Source: CAYJAZ01 sp964371865
Lineage (GTDB): Bacteria > Desulfobacterota > Desulfovibrionia > Desulfovibrionales > Desulfovibrionaceae
Assembly: GCA_964371865.1 (NCBI GenBank)
Contig: CAYJOR010000039.1
Location: forward strand, 1-24,265
Length of the DNA stretch: 24,265 bases
Reading direction: 5' to 3'
In this document: piece by piece, positions 7,226 through 14,797 of the stretch
How the letters are laid out: every line of letters starts with the position of its first letter
How positions within the stretch are numbered: the stretch's first letter is position 1
Program-made: the position numbers and the translations under genes
Notes under the pieces: model-generated
Database searches by the model: none
The model's input: only the letters and a program-made list of their open reading frames with translations
Told to the model about the DNA's origin: nothing

Positions 7226-8540
7226 ACATATTTACATTCTGAAGTTCTTCACCAAGATAAATTCTTTCACTTTCACCCAAAATTCCTAAAGAAAGAGCAA
7301 GAATTGTCCATAAGTGAATAGCCTTATAATCAGAACCAAAATGATGAGCTAAATCATGAATCTGAGAATGGCAGTTATGGCAAGGTGTTATAACATAATC
7401 CGCTCTTGTAGTCAGAATTTGTTCATGCTTAATTTGACCATATTTATGACGAGCTTCGACATATCCTGATTGCAGATATCCACCGCCGCCACCACAACAG
7501 TAGTTTGATGAACGATTTGGATACATTTCAACAATATTTTCTTCACCTACGCAAGCCGCAAGTGTATATCTAATATCATCAGCCGCAGGATTCCCAAAAC
7601 CTTTACGCACAAGCTGGCAAGGATCTTGGATAGTAAACTTAAGCTTAAGTTCTTTATTCCAATCTGAATTTGGCTTTAATTTACCTTCGCGAATCCATTC
7701 AGCATATTTTCTAACAATAGATTCGATTGTGAAGTCACCTTTGATATTGAAGCGTTGCATCCCGACCCGGAACGCGTAAAGTTCGTGACCTCATTCAGTG
7801 TTAAGCCAAGTTTTGGCTTTAATTCTTTGAACTGAATCTACTTTATTTTGTACTATATTTTTCCAGCCTTCATCATCTGCAGCAAACATGCAGTAATTCT
7901 CAGCCGCCCAACCGGTTGAACCATATGTCCAATCAGCATCTACAAGCTTAAGAATTTTCCAAAGCGGAACCATTTCTTCAGGCTCAAGCACAGGTTCGCG
8001 TGAGTTTTGATTAAGGAAATATTGACAACCTTCTTTATCTATTGGAGCTTGAAGATTTGCTTCACCTGATTGAGTTTCTTGAACTTCTTCAAGTAAATCA
8101 TTTACAACAAATTCAAAATCTTCCACACTTGCGCCCATTGCAGAATTCGTTGGAGTTGCAAGAGCTGCTTTACTTGAATTCATGATTCCAGTCGGTTTCT
8201 TACTAGGATCCCATGACTGTCTTGCATAATAGACAAGTTGAGGAATGTTTATTTGCATCGGGCAGTTATGAACACAACGCATACAAAGACTACACTGCCA
8301 TACCCATGGCGTACTTGTAACTTCTTCGTCCATACCTAGTGACGCAAGGCGTAGAAATTTACGCGGATCCATATCCTCAAGACCATTTGCCGGGCATGAC
8401 GATGAGCACGCACCGCATGAAAGGCAAAGTGTAAGATTTCCGCCCTCAGGCAGAAGTTCTTGAACCCTATTTCTGAAAGATTTACTTCCTTCATGCTCTA
8501 CATAAGGAAGTGTATGCTCTTTAAGAGAATTGTGTGACAT
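7218..8540 (-). CDS. HdrD/DsrK/TmcB-like iron-sulfur protein with an in-frame TGA (probable selenocysteine 250)
   Basis: This is a predicted cytoplasmic electron-transfer subunit with two [4Fe-4S] clusters and a CCG-type (non-cubane cluster) domain, as in heterodisulfide reductase D, DsrK and TmcB. Cys 39, 42, 45, 49 and 83, 86, 89, 93 form two CxxCxxCxxxC ferredoxin motifs. The C-terminal domain has Cys308, CysCys348-349 in NYCCGGGGG, and CxxC 387-390 in TPCHNCH. A TGA at 7791-7793 splits it into a 249-codon and a 180-codon frame. The ten codons after the TGA stay in the same frame, reading TE-TGA-GHELY, where the family normally has TECGH. The TGA therefore sits exactly where a cysteine belongs, so I annotate one 440-aa selenoprotein. 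The start has AAGGA at 8547-8551. No membrane partner gene is adjacent. The alternative is a nonsense-mutated gene or sequencing error. Confidence 0.82.
7752..7790 (-). promoter_or_regulatory. SECIS-like hairpin directing selenocysteine insertion
   Basis: Immediately after the TGA, the minus-strand mRNA can pair GCGTT (7775-7771) with AACGC (7756-7752). Inside, TTCC (7772-7769) can alternatively pair with GGGA (7763-7760). The apical loop is GGGTC, starting 22 nt after the TGA. Bacterial SECIS elements place a short stem with a loop containing GGTC-like bases about 16-37 nt after the codon, as in E. coli fdhF. The segment is strikingly GC-rich for this genome. The fold was made by eye. Confidence 0.6.
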
Positions 8541-8567
8541 ATTATGTCCTTACCAAATTTTTTCATT

Positions 8568-8596
8568 ACTATAACAAAAAAAAATATAATAATCAA
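8568..8596 (-). promoter_or_regulatory. Candidate promoter of the iron-sulfur selenoprotein
   Basis: On the minus strand TTGATT (8596-8591) and TATAGT (8573-8568, 5 of 6 matches) are 17 nt apart, about 28 nt upstream of the ATG. The 409-nt gap between this gene and the divergent phosphodiesterase (8541-8949) is very AT-rich and holds no gene that I can see. Confidence 0.45.
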
Positions 8597-8849
8597 GTCA
8601 ATCGATTACATCTATTTTTTTGGTATTATATTTATCTTTTTATCATTAAATTTATTTAAAAAAAATACTGTTTAAAACTTCTTGTATTTTAGACAATTAC
8701 CATTTAATCATTATAGATTTTTAATAATTAATTATAGTTCTTACACTATTTTATCTCAAAATAGTCATAAATAAATAACTAGTTTTAATGGTGTATATTC
8801 AATATGTTATTTTTTTCATATAACTAACCACCACATAATTATTGAGTTT

Positions 8850-8898
8850 AATTGTCAATAAAAAAAACAAATTGACAATTCTAGTTTCTAGATATAAC
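8850..8898 (+). promoter_or_regulatory. Candidate promoter and operator of the sensor phosphodiesterase
   Basis: A perfect 10-bp inverted repeat, AATTGTCAAT (8850-8859) and ATTGACAATT (8871-8880), has an 11-nt spacer. Its right arm contains TTGACA (8872-8877), followed by TATAAC (8893-8898) after 15 nt. A regulator bound here would cover the -35 box. The spacing is short for a standard promoter. Confidence 0.4.
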
Positions 8899-8949
8899 CT
8901 CGAATTAAACAATATTTAACAAGCTTTTTACCTTTTGCGACTATCCATT

Positions 8950-11811
8950 ATGTTGAAAAAAATTACCACTATATTCTTTATTTTAAATCTTGCACTTTTT
9001 GTAAGTCCAACTTTTAGCTCAGAAGCTACATCTGAGCAACTAGTAAGAGTTGGATACGTTACGGGAAAAGGTCTTATCTCTGATATAAATTCTGTAGATA
9101 AAAAAGGTTACGGCTACGATCTTCTAAAAAAAATAGAACAATCTTCAAATCTTATATTTGAATTTATCCCCTACACTCATCAAGGTGCTTTAGATGCTCT
9201 AAAAAATAATGAAATTGATTTATATGGTCCTGTTGTCTATTCTCCATCAACATATCACGAATTTACCTATCTTTTTACCTCTATAGGCAAAATTCAATCA
9301 ATTCTTGCTTCAAAGTCAAGCGATACAATTTTCTATAACGATCTTGAAAAGATCAATAATTCTACTATTGCAGTATATAAAGCCAATCCTTTTTTAGAGG
9401 AGTTTAAAGAATTTTTAGAAAAAAATAATATTCAAGCAAATTTTCTAGAAACTTCTCAAAAGAGCGTAAGTGGAAAAGATGCTGATTACTATCTTATTTC
9501 AAATATGAATGATGAGTTTCATAATTATAAAAATGCACTAAATACTTCCAGCAAACACCTTTATTTTATTGGAAACAAAAATAATTCTGAACTTAATCAT
9601 AAAATTAATGACGAATTGCTTGATATACTAACTCATACAAACAACTTCCTAGAAAGAACTTATCTTACCTATTACGACAATATAAATCTTACAAAAAAGC
9701 ACCTCACAAAAGAAGAAAGTGACTTCCTACGCGATAAACACTTTACTGTTGGATATACACTTGACCATCAACCGATTGAATTTCTTAACTCTAAAGGAAA
9801 ACCTGATGGTATTAGCGTACAAATTTTAGACCTTCTCGCTGAAGAATACGGATTTACCGTCTCATACGTCGGATACAACGCCAAAGACAGTAAAAATGCA
9901 AAAGATTTTTTTGATATACTAATATCAATCCAAGATGATTATAGTGATATTGACCTTTATTATAATCAAACTGAGGCATACTTGCGCCTACCAATGGTTT
10001 TAATGCTCAACGTGCCGGATCAACAATATTTTAATAAAGAAGATCCAATAAAAATTGGTTTGTACAACTATACTACTCTCGACTATACTAATATATTTGA
10101 CGAGTTTCCAAATAGCGAACTACATAGATATAATAGTCTTGCAGAAGCTTTTACAGGCTTTCTTGCTAACGAATTTGAAGCTGGTTTTTTTACTATAACA
10201 GGTGCTGAACATATTCAAACAATCCTTGGTGGCGAACAAACAAAAGTCATCGGTACGGAAATAAGTCTTCCACTTCGCCTATTTATTTCTAAAAATTTAT
10301 CGAATGATTACGTATCAGCCTTTAATGGAGCCATTGAAAATCTTGATGAAAGCATAGTGAACGAAATAGTTTCAAAGCAAACACTAGCTTTTCAACCAAT
10401 TCCTGACACTGTTGTTCTTATAAAAGAGTATATTACCTACATATTAACTGCTATATTCTTAGTTATTTTTTCTATTTTCTTCTTCTTTTATCGTGAACAA
10501 AAAAAGAAAAGAAAGGAAATTCAAAAAGTCATCAATACGGACTCACTTACAGGATTAATTTCTCTACACCGCTTCCGCGAACTTATGAAAGAAAGATTAG
10601 ATACTGCTGAAGCTAACCAATACGAAGTTATTACACTTGATATTGACTATTTTCGTATCATTAATAATATCTATGGATTTGAGTTTGGAACAAAAACTAT
10701 CAGAGCAATTGCAAAAATACTAAGTGAAAACTATAATCATTCCGGTGCGATTATAAGTAGGGTCGTTGGTGAGCTTTTTGTTATTCTCCATAAAGTTGAC
10801 GCTGAAGAAGATGTTGAAAAAATTTGCCATGCTGCACTTGTTCCGGCAATTAAAGAGGTTTTAGGTAAAGACTACAGCCTTAGCATGTCTGTAGGAGTGT
10901 ATAGAATCAACAACTTAGATAAAGATGTGAACGCTATCATAGATAGAGCAAATATTGCACGCTTACGTGGCAAAAAGCATCACTCTCTTACTTTTAATGC
11001 TTTTGATCAAGAAATGAAGGATATCTTTGAAAAACAAACAGATATTAGATTCCGTATGGAGCATGCCCTACGTGATAAAGAATTTAAAGTATTCTATCAA
11101 CCTAAAATTAACTATCAAACCTTAGAAGTCGTAGGAGCGGAAGCTCTTATACGTTGGTTCCCATCAAATAGAAATCCTTTCTACCCTGACGAATTTATTC
11201 CTGTTTTTGAGGCAAATGGTTTTATAAAAAATCTTGATTTCTATGTTTTTGAAGAAGTATTTGAATTTATAAAAAAATATTCACCAACAATAAAAGTACC
11301 TGTAATTTCAATAAATCTTTCAGGAATCACTCTTTTCGACCCTCAAACTCCTCCTAAGCTTTTAGCATTAATGGAAAAACACAATATCACTCCGCCTGAA
11401 ATTGAAGTTGAAGTTACAGAAAGCGCTATTTTGGATAATAACGACCATATGTCAACTCATGTTGATCAACTAAAAAAACTAGGACTTACCATATCAATGG
11501 ATGATTTTGGAGCTGGCGTCTCCTCTCTTAATCGTCTAAGTACTATGAATATTGATATTATCAAGCTCGATAAAGCTTTCTTAGATTATAATAGTCAAAT
11601 AAGCAAAGGTTCCATAATTGTTGAAAATATTGTAAGAATGGCGAAAGATTTAAAAATGAAAGTAGTTTCTGAAGGAGTTGAAAAAGCTTCTCAAGCTAGC
11701 TGGTTAAAAAGTATTGGCTGTGACCTTGCACAAGGTTACTATTTTGAAAGACCACTTGACGAAAATACTTTTGTAGCGCTTCTTCAAAGTAACAAAAAAT
11801 ATTCAATATAG
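8950..11811 (+). CDS. Membrane c-di-GMP phosphodiesterase: tandem periplasmic SBP_bac_3 sensors, degenerate GGDEF, EAL
   Basis: This is probably a c-di-GMP-hydrolysing receptor that senses a small extracellular ligand. The 953-aa product has a signal peptide (MLKKITTIFFILNLALFVSP) and two solute-binding-protein-like domains (about 29-235 and 268-478). The second has the SBP_bac_3 hallmark FTVGYTLDHQPIEFLNSKGK, as in BvgS/EvgS. A single membrane helix follows (about 494-516). The GGDEF-like domain reads VGELF at 606-610, so it should not make c-di-GMP. The EAL domain keeps its catalytic set: EAL 731-733, NLSG, TES, DDFGAG from 851, KLDKAF, SEGVE and QGYYF. The frame is open from a TTG at 8935, but the ATG at 8950 fits the signal peptide better. 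Neither start has a clear ribosome site. A strong terminator follows. Confidence 0.9.
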   Translation: MLKKITTIFFILNLALFVSPTFSSEATSEQLVRVGYVTGKGLISDINSVDKKGYGYDLLKKIEQSSNLIFEFIPYTHQGALDALKNNEIDLYGPVVYSPSTYHEFTYLFTSIGKIQSILASKSSDTIFYNDLEKINNSTIAVYKANPFLEEFKEFLEKNNIQANFLETSQKSVSGKDADYYLISNMNDEFHNYKNALNTSSKHLYFIGNKNNSELNHKINDELLDILTHTNNFLERTYLTYYDNINLTKKHLTKEESDFLRDKHFTVGYTLDHQPIEFLNSKGKPDGISVQILDLLAEEYGFTVSYVGYNAKDSKNAKDFFDILISIQDDYSDIDLYYNQTEAYLRLPMVLMLNVPDQQYFNKEDPIKIGLYNYTTLDYTNIFDEFPNSELHRYNSLAEAFTGFLANEFEAGFFTITGAEHIQTILGGEQTKVIGTEISLPLRLFISKNLSNDYVSAFNGAIENLDESIVNEIVSKQTLAFQPIPDTVVLIKEYITYILTAIFLVIFSIFFFFYREQKKKRKEIQKVINTDSLTGLISLHRFRELMKERLDTAEANQYEVITLDIDYFRIINNIYGFEFGTKTIRAIAKILSENYNHSGAIISRVVGELFVILHKVDAEEDVEKICHAALVPAIKEVLGKDYSLSMSVGVYRINNLDKDVNAIIDRANIARLRGKKHHSLTFNAFDQEMKDIFEKQTDIRFRMEHALRDKEFKVFYQPKINYQTLEVVGAEALIRWFPSNRNPFYPDEFIPVFEANGFIKNLDFYVFEEVFEFIKKYSPTIKVPVISINLSGITLFDPQTPPKLLALMEKHNITPPEIEVEVTESAILDNNDHMSTHVDQLKKLGLTISMDDFGAGVSSLNRLSTMNIDIIKLDKAFLDYNSQISKGSIIVENIVRMAKDLKMKVVSEGVEKASQASWLKSIGCDLAQGYYFERPLDENTFVALLQSNKKYSI

Positions 11812-11813
11812 CA

Positions 11814-11850
11814 CTAGATGGTGTTGTGAAAGTTTGATTACACTATCTGG
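11814..11850 (+). terminator. Hairpin just after the sensor phosphodiesterase stop
   Basis: CTAGATGGTGT (11814-11824) can pair with ACACTATCTGG (11840-11850), 11 bp with two G-T pairs, shortly before a T run (11856-11860). It may be a weak first terminator ahead of the stronger one at 11883. Confidence 0.45.
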
Positions 11851-11882
11851 AGTAGTTTTTCTACATTAATAAGATAATCTAT

Positions 11883-11919
11883 AAAAAATAGGAAATATAA
11901 CTTATATTTCCTATTTTTT
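11883..11919. terminator. Strong terminator after the sensor phosphodiesterase
   Basis: An 18-bp perfect palindromic stem (11883-11900 with 11902-11919, core TAGGAAATATAA) ends in a run of T and can act on both strands. Confidence 0.88.
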
Positions 11920-11936
11920 TGTTAATTCGTAACTCT

Positions 11937-12141
11937 TAGTAAAGAGCTCTGCATAATTATTTTCGAGAGGGGGAAACCACGTTTTTGAGTCAAAAACGGT
12001 GTTTCCCCCTCTCGAGCTCTCCCCCTTCCTTAAAAACCATTTACTGGAATATCAACAAGTTAGAAAGTAACCCTAAAGTAAAAAGAAAATTATTAGCTTT
12101 TCTCGGTAAAATGTTCAGTAATTATGCAGAGGTCTTTAGTA
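11937..12141. repeat. Inverted-repeat-bounded element (MITE-like), includes repeat copy B
   Basis: The ends 11937-11959 and 12119-12141 are inverted copies, 21 of 23 bases paired, with a perfect 13-bp core CTCTGCATAATTA / TAATTATGCAGAG. The left end continues into sequence shared with 7092-7129. The interior holds a long hairpin and no believable gene. The right end covers the stop codon and last residues of the FIST-EAL gene. The total of about 205 bp suits a small non-autonomous element, but no target-site duplication is clear. Confidence 0.55.
11963..12015. repeat. 53-nt near-perfect hairpin
   Basis: Arms 11963-11988 and 11990-12015 pair over 26 positions with two adjacent mismatches, centred on G11989. 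The arms include the GAGAGGGGGAAAC / GTTTCCCCCTCTC blocks, unusually G/C-tract rich for this genome. It could stop transcription or protect the 3' end of mRNAs from either strand. Confidence 0.8.
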
Positions 12142-14658
12142 GTCTTTTCCAATTCCATCAAGCGGTAATGGTTTTGCGAAGTGATAACCTTGAAGATATT
12201 TTATCCCATATGTTTTAAGAAAATCAGCAACTTCACCATTTTCTACAAACTCAGCCACTATTTCTACATTGAGCTTTTTAGCAAGGTAAATAATAGTTTC
12301 AAGAATTATTTTTTTCTCAGAACTATTAATTATATCGCGGATAATTGTTCCATCAACTTTTATGAAATCTGGTTTAATTGCAACAATAGTCGCAAGAGTT
12401 GAGTAGCCTGCACCGAAATCATCAATTGCAACTTTACAGCCAACAGAACGGATTTCATCTAAGAAATTAAACAAAACATCAAGAATAGAATAGTTTTCTG
12501 TTTCTACAAATTCAATAATAATTCTTTTAGGATCGGGAAATTGCTTTATTTGTGTAATAAACCAAGTTCTAAATGCTTCTGATGAAAAATCGTAAATTGA
12601 TAAATTGATTGAAACACCCTCGGGACGATATCTAAAATCATTAAGAATTTTTTCAATTGTTATTCTACTGATTCTTTTGTAGAATTTATACTTTTTTGCA
12701 CTCTCTAAAAAAGAATATGGAGTGTAAACTTTACCATCAGTCTCAACGATACGCATTAAAGCTTCATACTTATCAATTTTTTTTGTTTCTGTATTATAGA
12801 GTCCTTGATAATAAGGCTGTATTGTATTGTTATCTATAGCTCTTTTAAGAAGTCGCATTCCACCAAGCTCTTCAAAAACTCTCTTTTCTGTCTCTAAACC
12901 GCTATAGTCGCAGACATGATAATTTTCTTGAGAATCTTTAGTATCATAAAGAAAGCGGGAAGCAGTTCCAAGAAGATCTGGCGCATCTAGGGCAACAACA
13001 AAGCGAATAACTCCTACAAGACCATTAGCAGAAGAATATTCATATTGTTTATGAAGAAGTTTGGTTGTTTCTATAAATTCCTCATTACTAATCGACTTTG
13101 TAGATACAACTGCAAATGTTTTATAGTTGATTACATAAACTCGCCAGTCCGGCAATTTTTCATTCATTGCTTGAACTGATTGTTGCAAAATAGCACGAGA
13201 ACTTTCAAAATATTGTTCTTCGCCTGCAAAAGCTATGATTGCATCAGCGGTTTGAATTTCGCTAATACAAATTTTATCGTAGTTGAATTTTTTTCTATCT
13301 ATTTCATATTGATATAAATTTGGAATTTTATAGTTTTTATCAATATTTTTGTAGTGAATTCTTTCTTTTTTGAAATGTGAGGTTTTTTCAAAAAGTTCTT
13401 GTTGTTTATCAGTAAGGTGCTCTTTTTGTTTTTCTTTTACTTTTTCAAAAAAATTCTTTTCGTTCTCGATTAGCTCAGATTGCTCTAAAGCTAAAATATC
13501 CGGAATAATATAGTTTTCTTTTTCTGCAAGTCCAGAAACAACACAAGCACCATCATGAAGATGATTTTTCCCATTGCCGAATGCAATCTCTCCAAGAGTA
13601 AACAATCCACAAAGATTATTCTTTTTAAATGGTGATAACTCCCAAGATGCACAACTTGTGAGATAAAGCATTCTAAACAAACACGAATAGACAAACATTT
13701 CCTCAATTGAAGTATCAAGGACTCTTTGACATAAATCATGCACATCTTGTATCGTTTTTAAAGGATTTAGATATCCAACACGAAAAGTTGTGCCCTTTGA
13801 TATAGTTGAGTGATAAATTTGAAGGCATTCATGTTCAGTATTATATCTTGTAAAACGCCCACAACCAACAGTTTCATCAAGGATTAGAGGAAAATGTGTA
13901 AAATAGTCATTCTCTATTCCAAGAGATAAATCATCTACCAGTTCTTTAGCTTCTGCAATACCAAGATAGTTGTAAAGCCATTTAAAGGCCGGTTCACCTT
14001 CTATTTCTTGTATTAAAGAACCCTTAGTTTTTGTTATTGTATATTGAGGACTTAATACCTCAAATGAAGTAAATGTATTTATAAAGTAGTTGTTAGAGTT
14101 ACTAAACCTTGCAAAGCCAACCATCTGATTCTTTTTTATACCTTCTTCAGTAAAAATAAAGCCAGGAAGAGCTGCTTTTTGTGTGCCGCCAACAATACCA
14201 CCTACAAGCTTGATTACAGGAGTAAGCTTATTAATTTCCTCTAAAAATTGTTCAACAGAAAGAAATTGTTCAACAAAAAGCACGTGAACAAAATCTATTT
14301 CAAAATTTATATTTTTAGAAAAACTTGTATAAAATTCATGTGCAAGTTCTTTTGGAGTTTTATCTAACACAGAAAAAAACTTTAATTGTGCGCTTGTATT
14401 TACATACGAATCAATAATTATAATTGTTTCATTTTCGCTGATTGTAGCATCTACAAGTAAACCTGCGGAAGTTGCACCTAAGATGGTGCTTCGTGGAAGT
14501 AAACCTTTTACATTCTTAGCTAAATCAACAGAGTCTTCTTCACCCATAACTGTAGTGAAAATTCTAATAAAACAATTAGATTGTTCTGATAAATTTGATT
14601 GATTTACAAAATCTGTAAATCCTGCTAAGTCCTTATAACTGTGAATTAAACGTTGCAT
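12136..14658 (-). CDS. FIST-domain c-di-GMP phosphodiesterase (FIST, degenerate GGDEF, EAL)
   Basis: This is a predicted cytoplasmic enzyme of 840 aa that should hydrolyse c-di-GMP in response to a signal bound by its FIST sensor. FIST-N covers about 20-215 (LGATSAGLLVDATISENETI is typical) and FIST-C about 215-385. A charged coiled coil follows (about 405-445). The region about 450-590 resembles a GGDEF fold, but the signature position reads NYKTF (511-515), so no cyclase activity is expected. The EAL domain is intact: YEALMRI with EAL at 632-634, NLSIYD, FVETEN, IDDFGAGYS with the two Asp at 746-747, FIKVDG, AEFVEN and LQGYHFAKPL. The start ATG has AGGAG at 14664-14668. It lies downstream of a diguanylate cyclase gene on the same strand, with a c-di-GMP riboswitch between them. 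Its extreme 3' end is inside an inverted repeat. Confidence 0.92.
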   Translation of the reverse strand: MQRLIHSYKDLAGFTDFVNQSNLSEQSNCFIRIFTTVMGEEDSVDLAKNVKGLLPRSTILGATSAGLLVDATISENETIIIIDSYVNTSAQLKFFSVLDKTPKELAHEFYTSFSKNINFEIDFVHVLFVEQFLSVEQFLEEINKLTPVIKLVGGIVGGTQKAALPGFIFTEEGIKKNQMVGFARFSNSNNYFINTFTSFEVLSPQYTITKTKGSLIQEIEGEPAFKWLYNYLGIAEAKELVDDLSLGIENDYFTHFPLILDETVGCGRFTRYNTEHECLQIYHSTISKGTTFRVGYLNPLKTIQDVHDLCQRVLDTSIEEMFVYSCLFRMLYLTSCASWELSPFKKNNLCGLFTLGEIAFGNGKNHLHDGACVVSGLAEKENYIIPDILALEQSELIENEKNFFEKVKEKQKEHLTDKQQELFEKTSHFKKERIHYKNIDKNYKIPNLYQYEIDRKKFNYDKICISEIQTADAIIAFAGEEQYFESSRAILQQSVQAMNEKLPDWRVYVINYKTFAVVSTKSISNEEFIETTKLLHKQYEYSSANGLVGVIRFVVALDAPDLLGTASRFLYDTKDSQENYHVCDYSGLETEKRVFEELGGMRLLKRAIDNNTIQPYYQGLYNTETKKIDKYEALMRIVETDGKVYTPYSFLESAKKYKFYKRISRITIEKILNDFRYRPEGVSINLSIYDFSSEAFRTWFITQIKQFPDPKRIIIEFVETENYSILDVLFNFLDEIRSVGCKVAIDDFGAGYSTLATIVAIKPDFIKVDGTIIRDIINSSEKKIILETIIYLAKKLNVEIVAEFVENGEVADFLKTYGIKYLQGYHFAKPLPLDGIGKDY

Positions 14659-14703
14659 CTTTGCTCCTGCAATTAGCTATTTATATGTAACAACTAGATT
14701 GCA
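14659..14703 (-). promoter_or_regulatory. Expression platform of the c-di-GMP riboswitch
   Basis: Between the aptamer and the ATG, the minus strand has TGCAATCTAG (14703-14694, the 3' strand of aptamer helix P1) and CTAATTGCA (14676-14668). These can pair over 9 bp with one bulged C. The second arm directly abuts and partly covers the AGGAG ribosome site (14668-14664). P1 formation by ligand-bound aptamer would remove this helix and free the site. No T-run terminator is present, so translational control is inferred. Confidence 0.6.
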
Positions 14704-14790
14704 ACCGGCTGACCTTCTATCGCTTTAAACTGAGTAACAGGGAGGTCCCTATGGCTTTGCGTCACTATTTTTCAATAGTTTTGCCAACCT
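14696..14790 (-). promoter_or_regulatory. c-di-GMP-I (GEMM) riboswitch aptamer
   Basis: The minus-strand sequence carries the GEMM-I hallmarks in order. Closing helix P1 is AGGTTG (14790-14785) with CAATCT (14701-14696). Then come GGCAAA and a hairpin ACTATT-GAAA-AATAGT with a GNRA tetraloop. These are followed by the conserved GACGCAAAGCCATAGGG core, a variable arm, and the 3' segment GGTCAGCCGG. The order and spacing match the known Vibrio Vc2-type aptamer. It begins 8 nt after the stop codon of the diguanylate cyclase gene and ends 37 nt before the ATG of the FIST-EAL phosphodiesterase. I saw no separate promoter, so it probably works inside a two-gene transcript. Confidence 0.93.
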
Positions 14791-14797
14791 TATAAAC

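Noticed and set aside
7218..7760. A separate 180-aa gene starting MQRFNIKGDF, plus a separate 249-aa ferredoxin gene
   Set aside because: The two share one frame across a single TGA, the ten codons between fit the family, and the M start has no ribosome site and lies in the SECIS-like hairpin. One selenoprotein explains everything better.
11937..12141. CRISPR array or insertion sequence
   Set aside because: There are no regularly spaced direct repeats and no transposase; only inverted ends and a hairpin.
11985..12218. Plus-strand 77-aa open frame
   Set aside because: It begins inside the long hairpin, runs antisense into the end of the FIST-EAL gene, has low-complexity content and no ribosome site.
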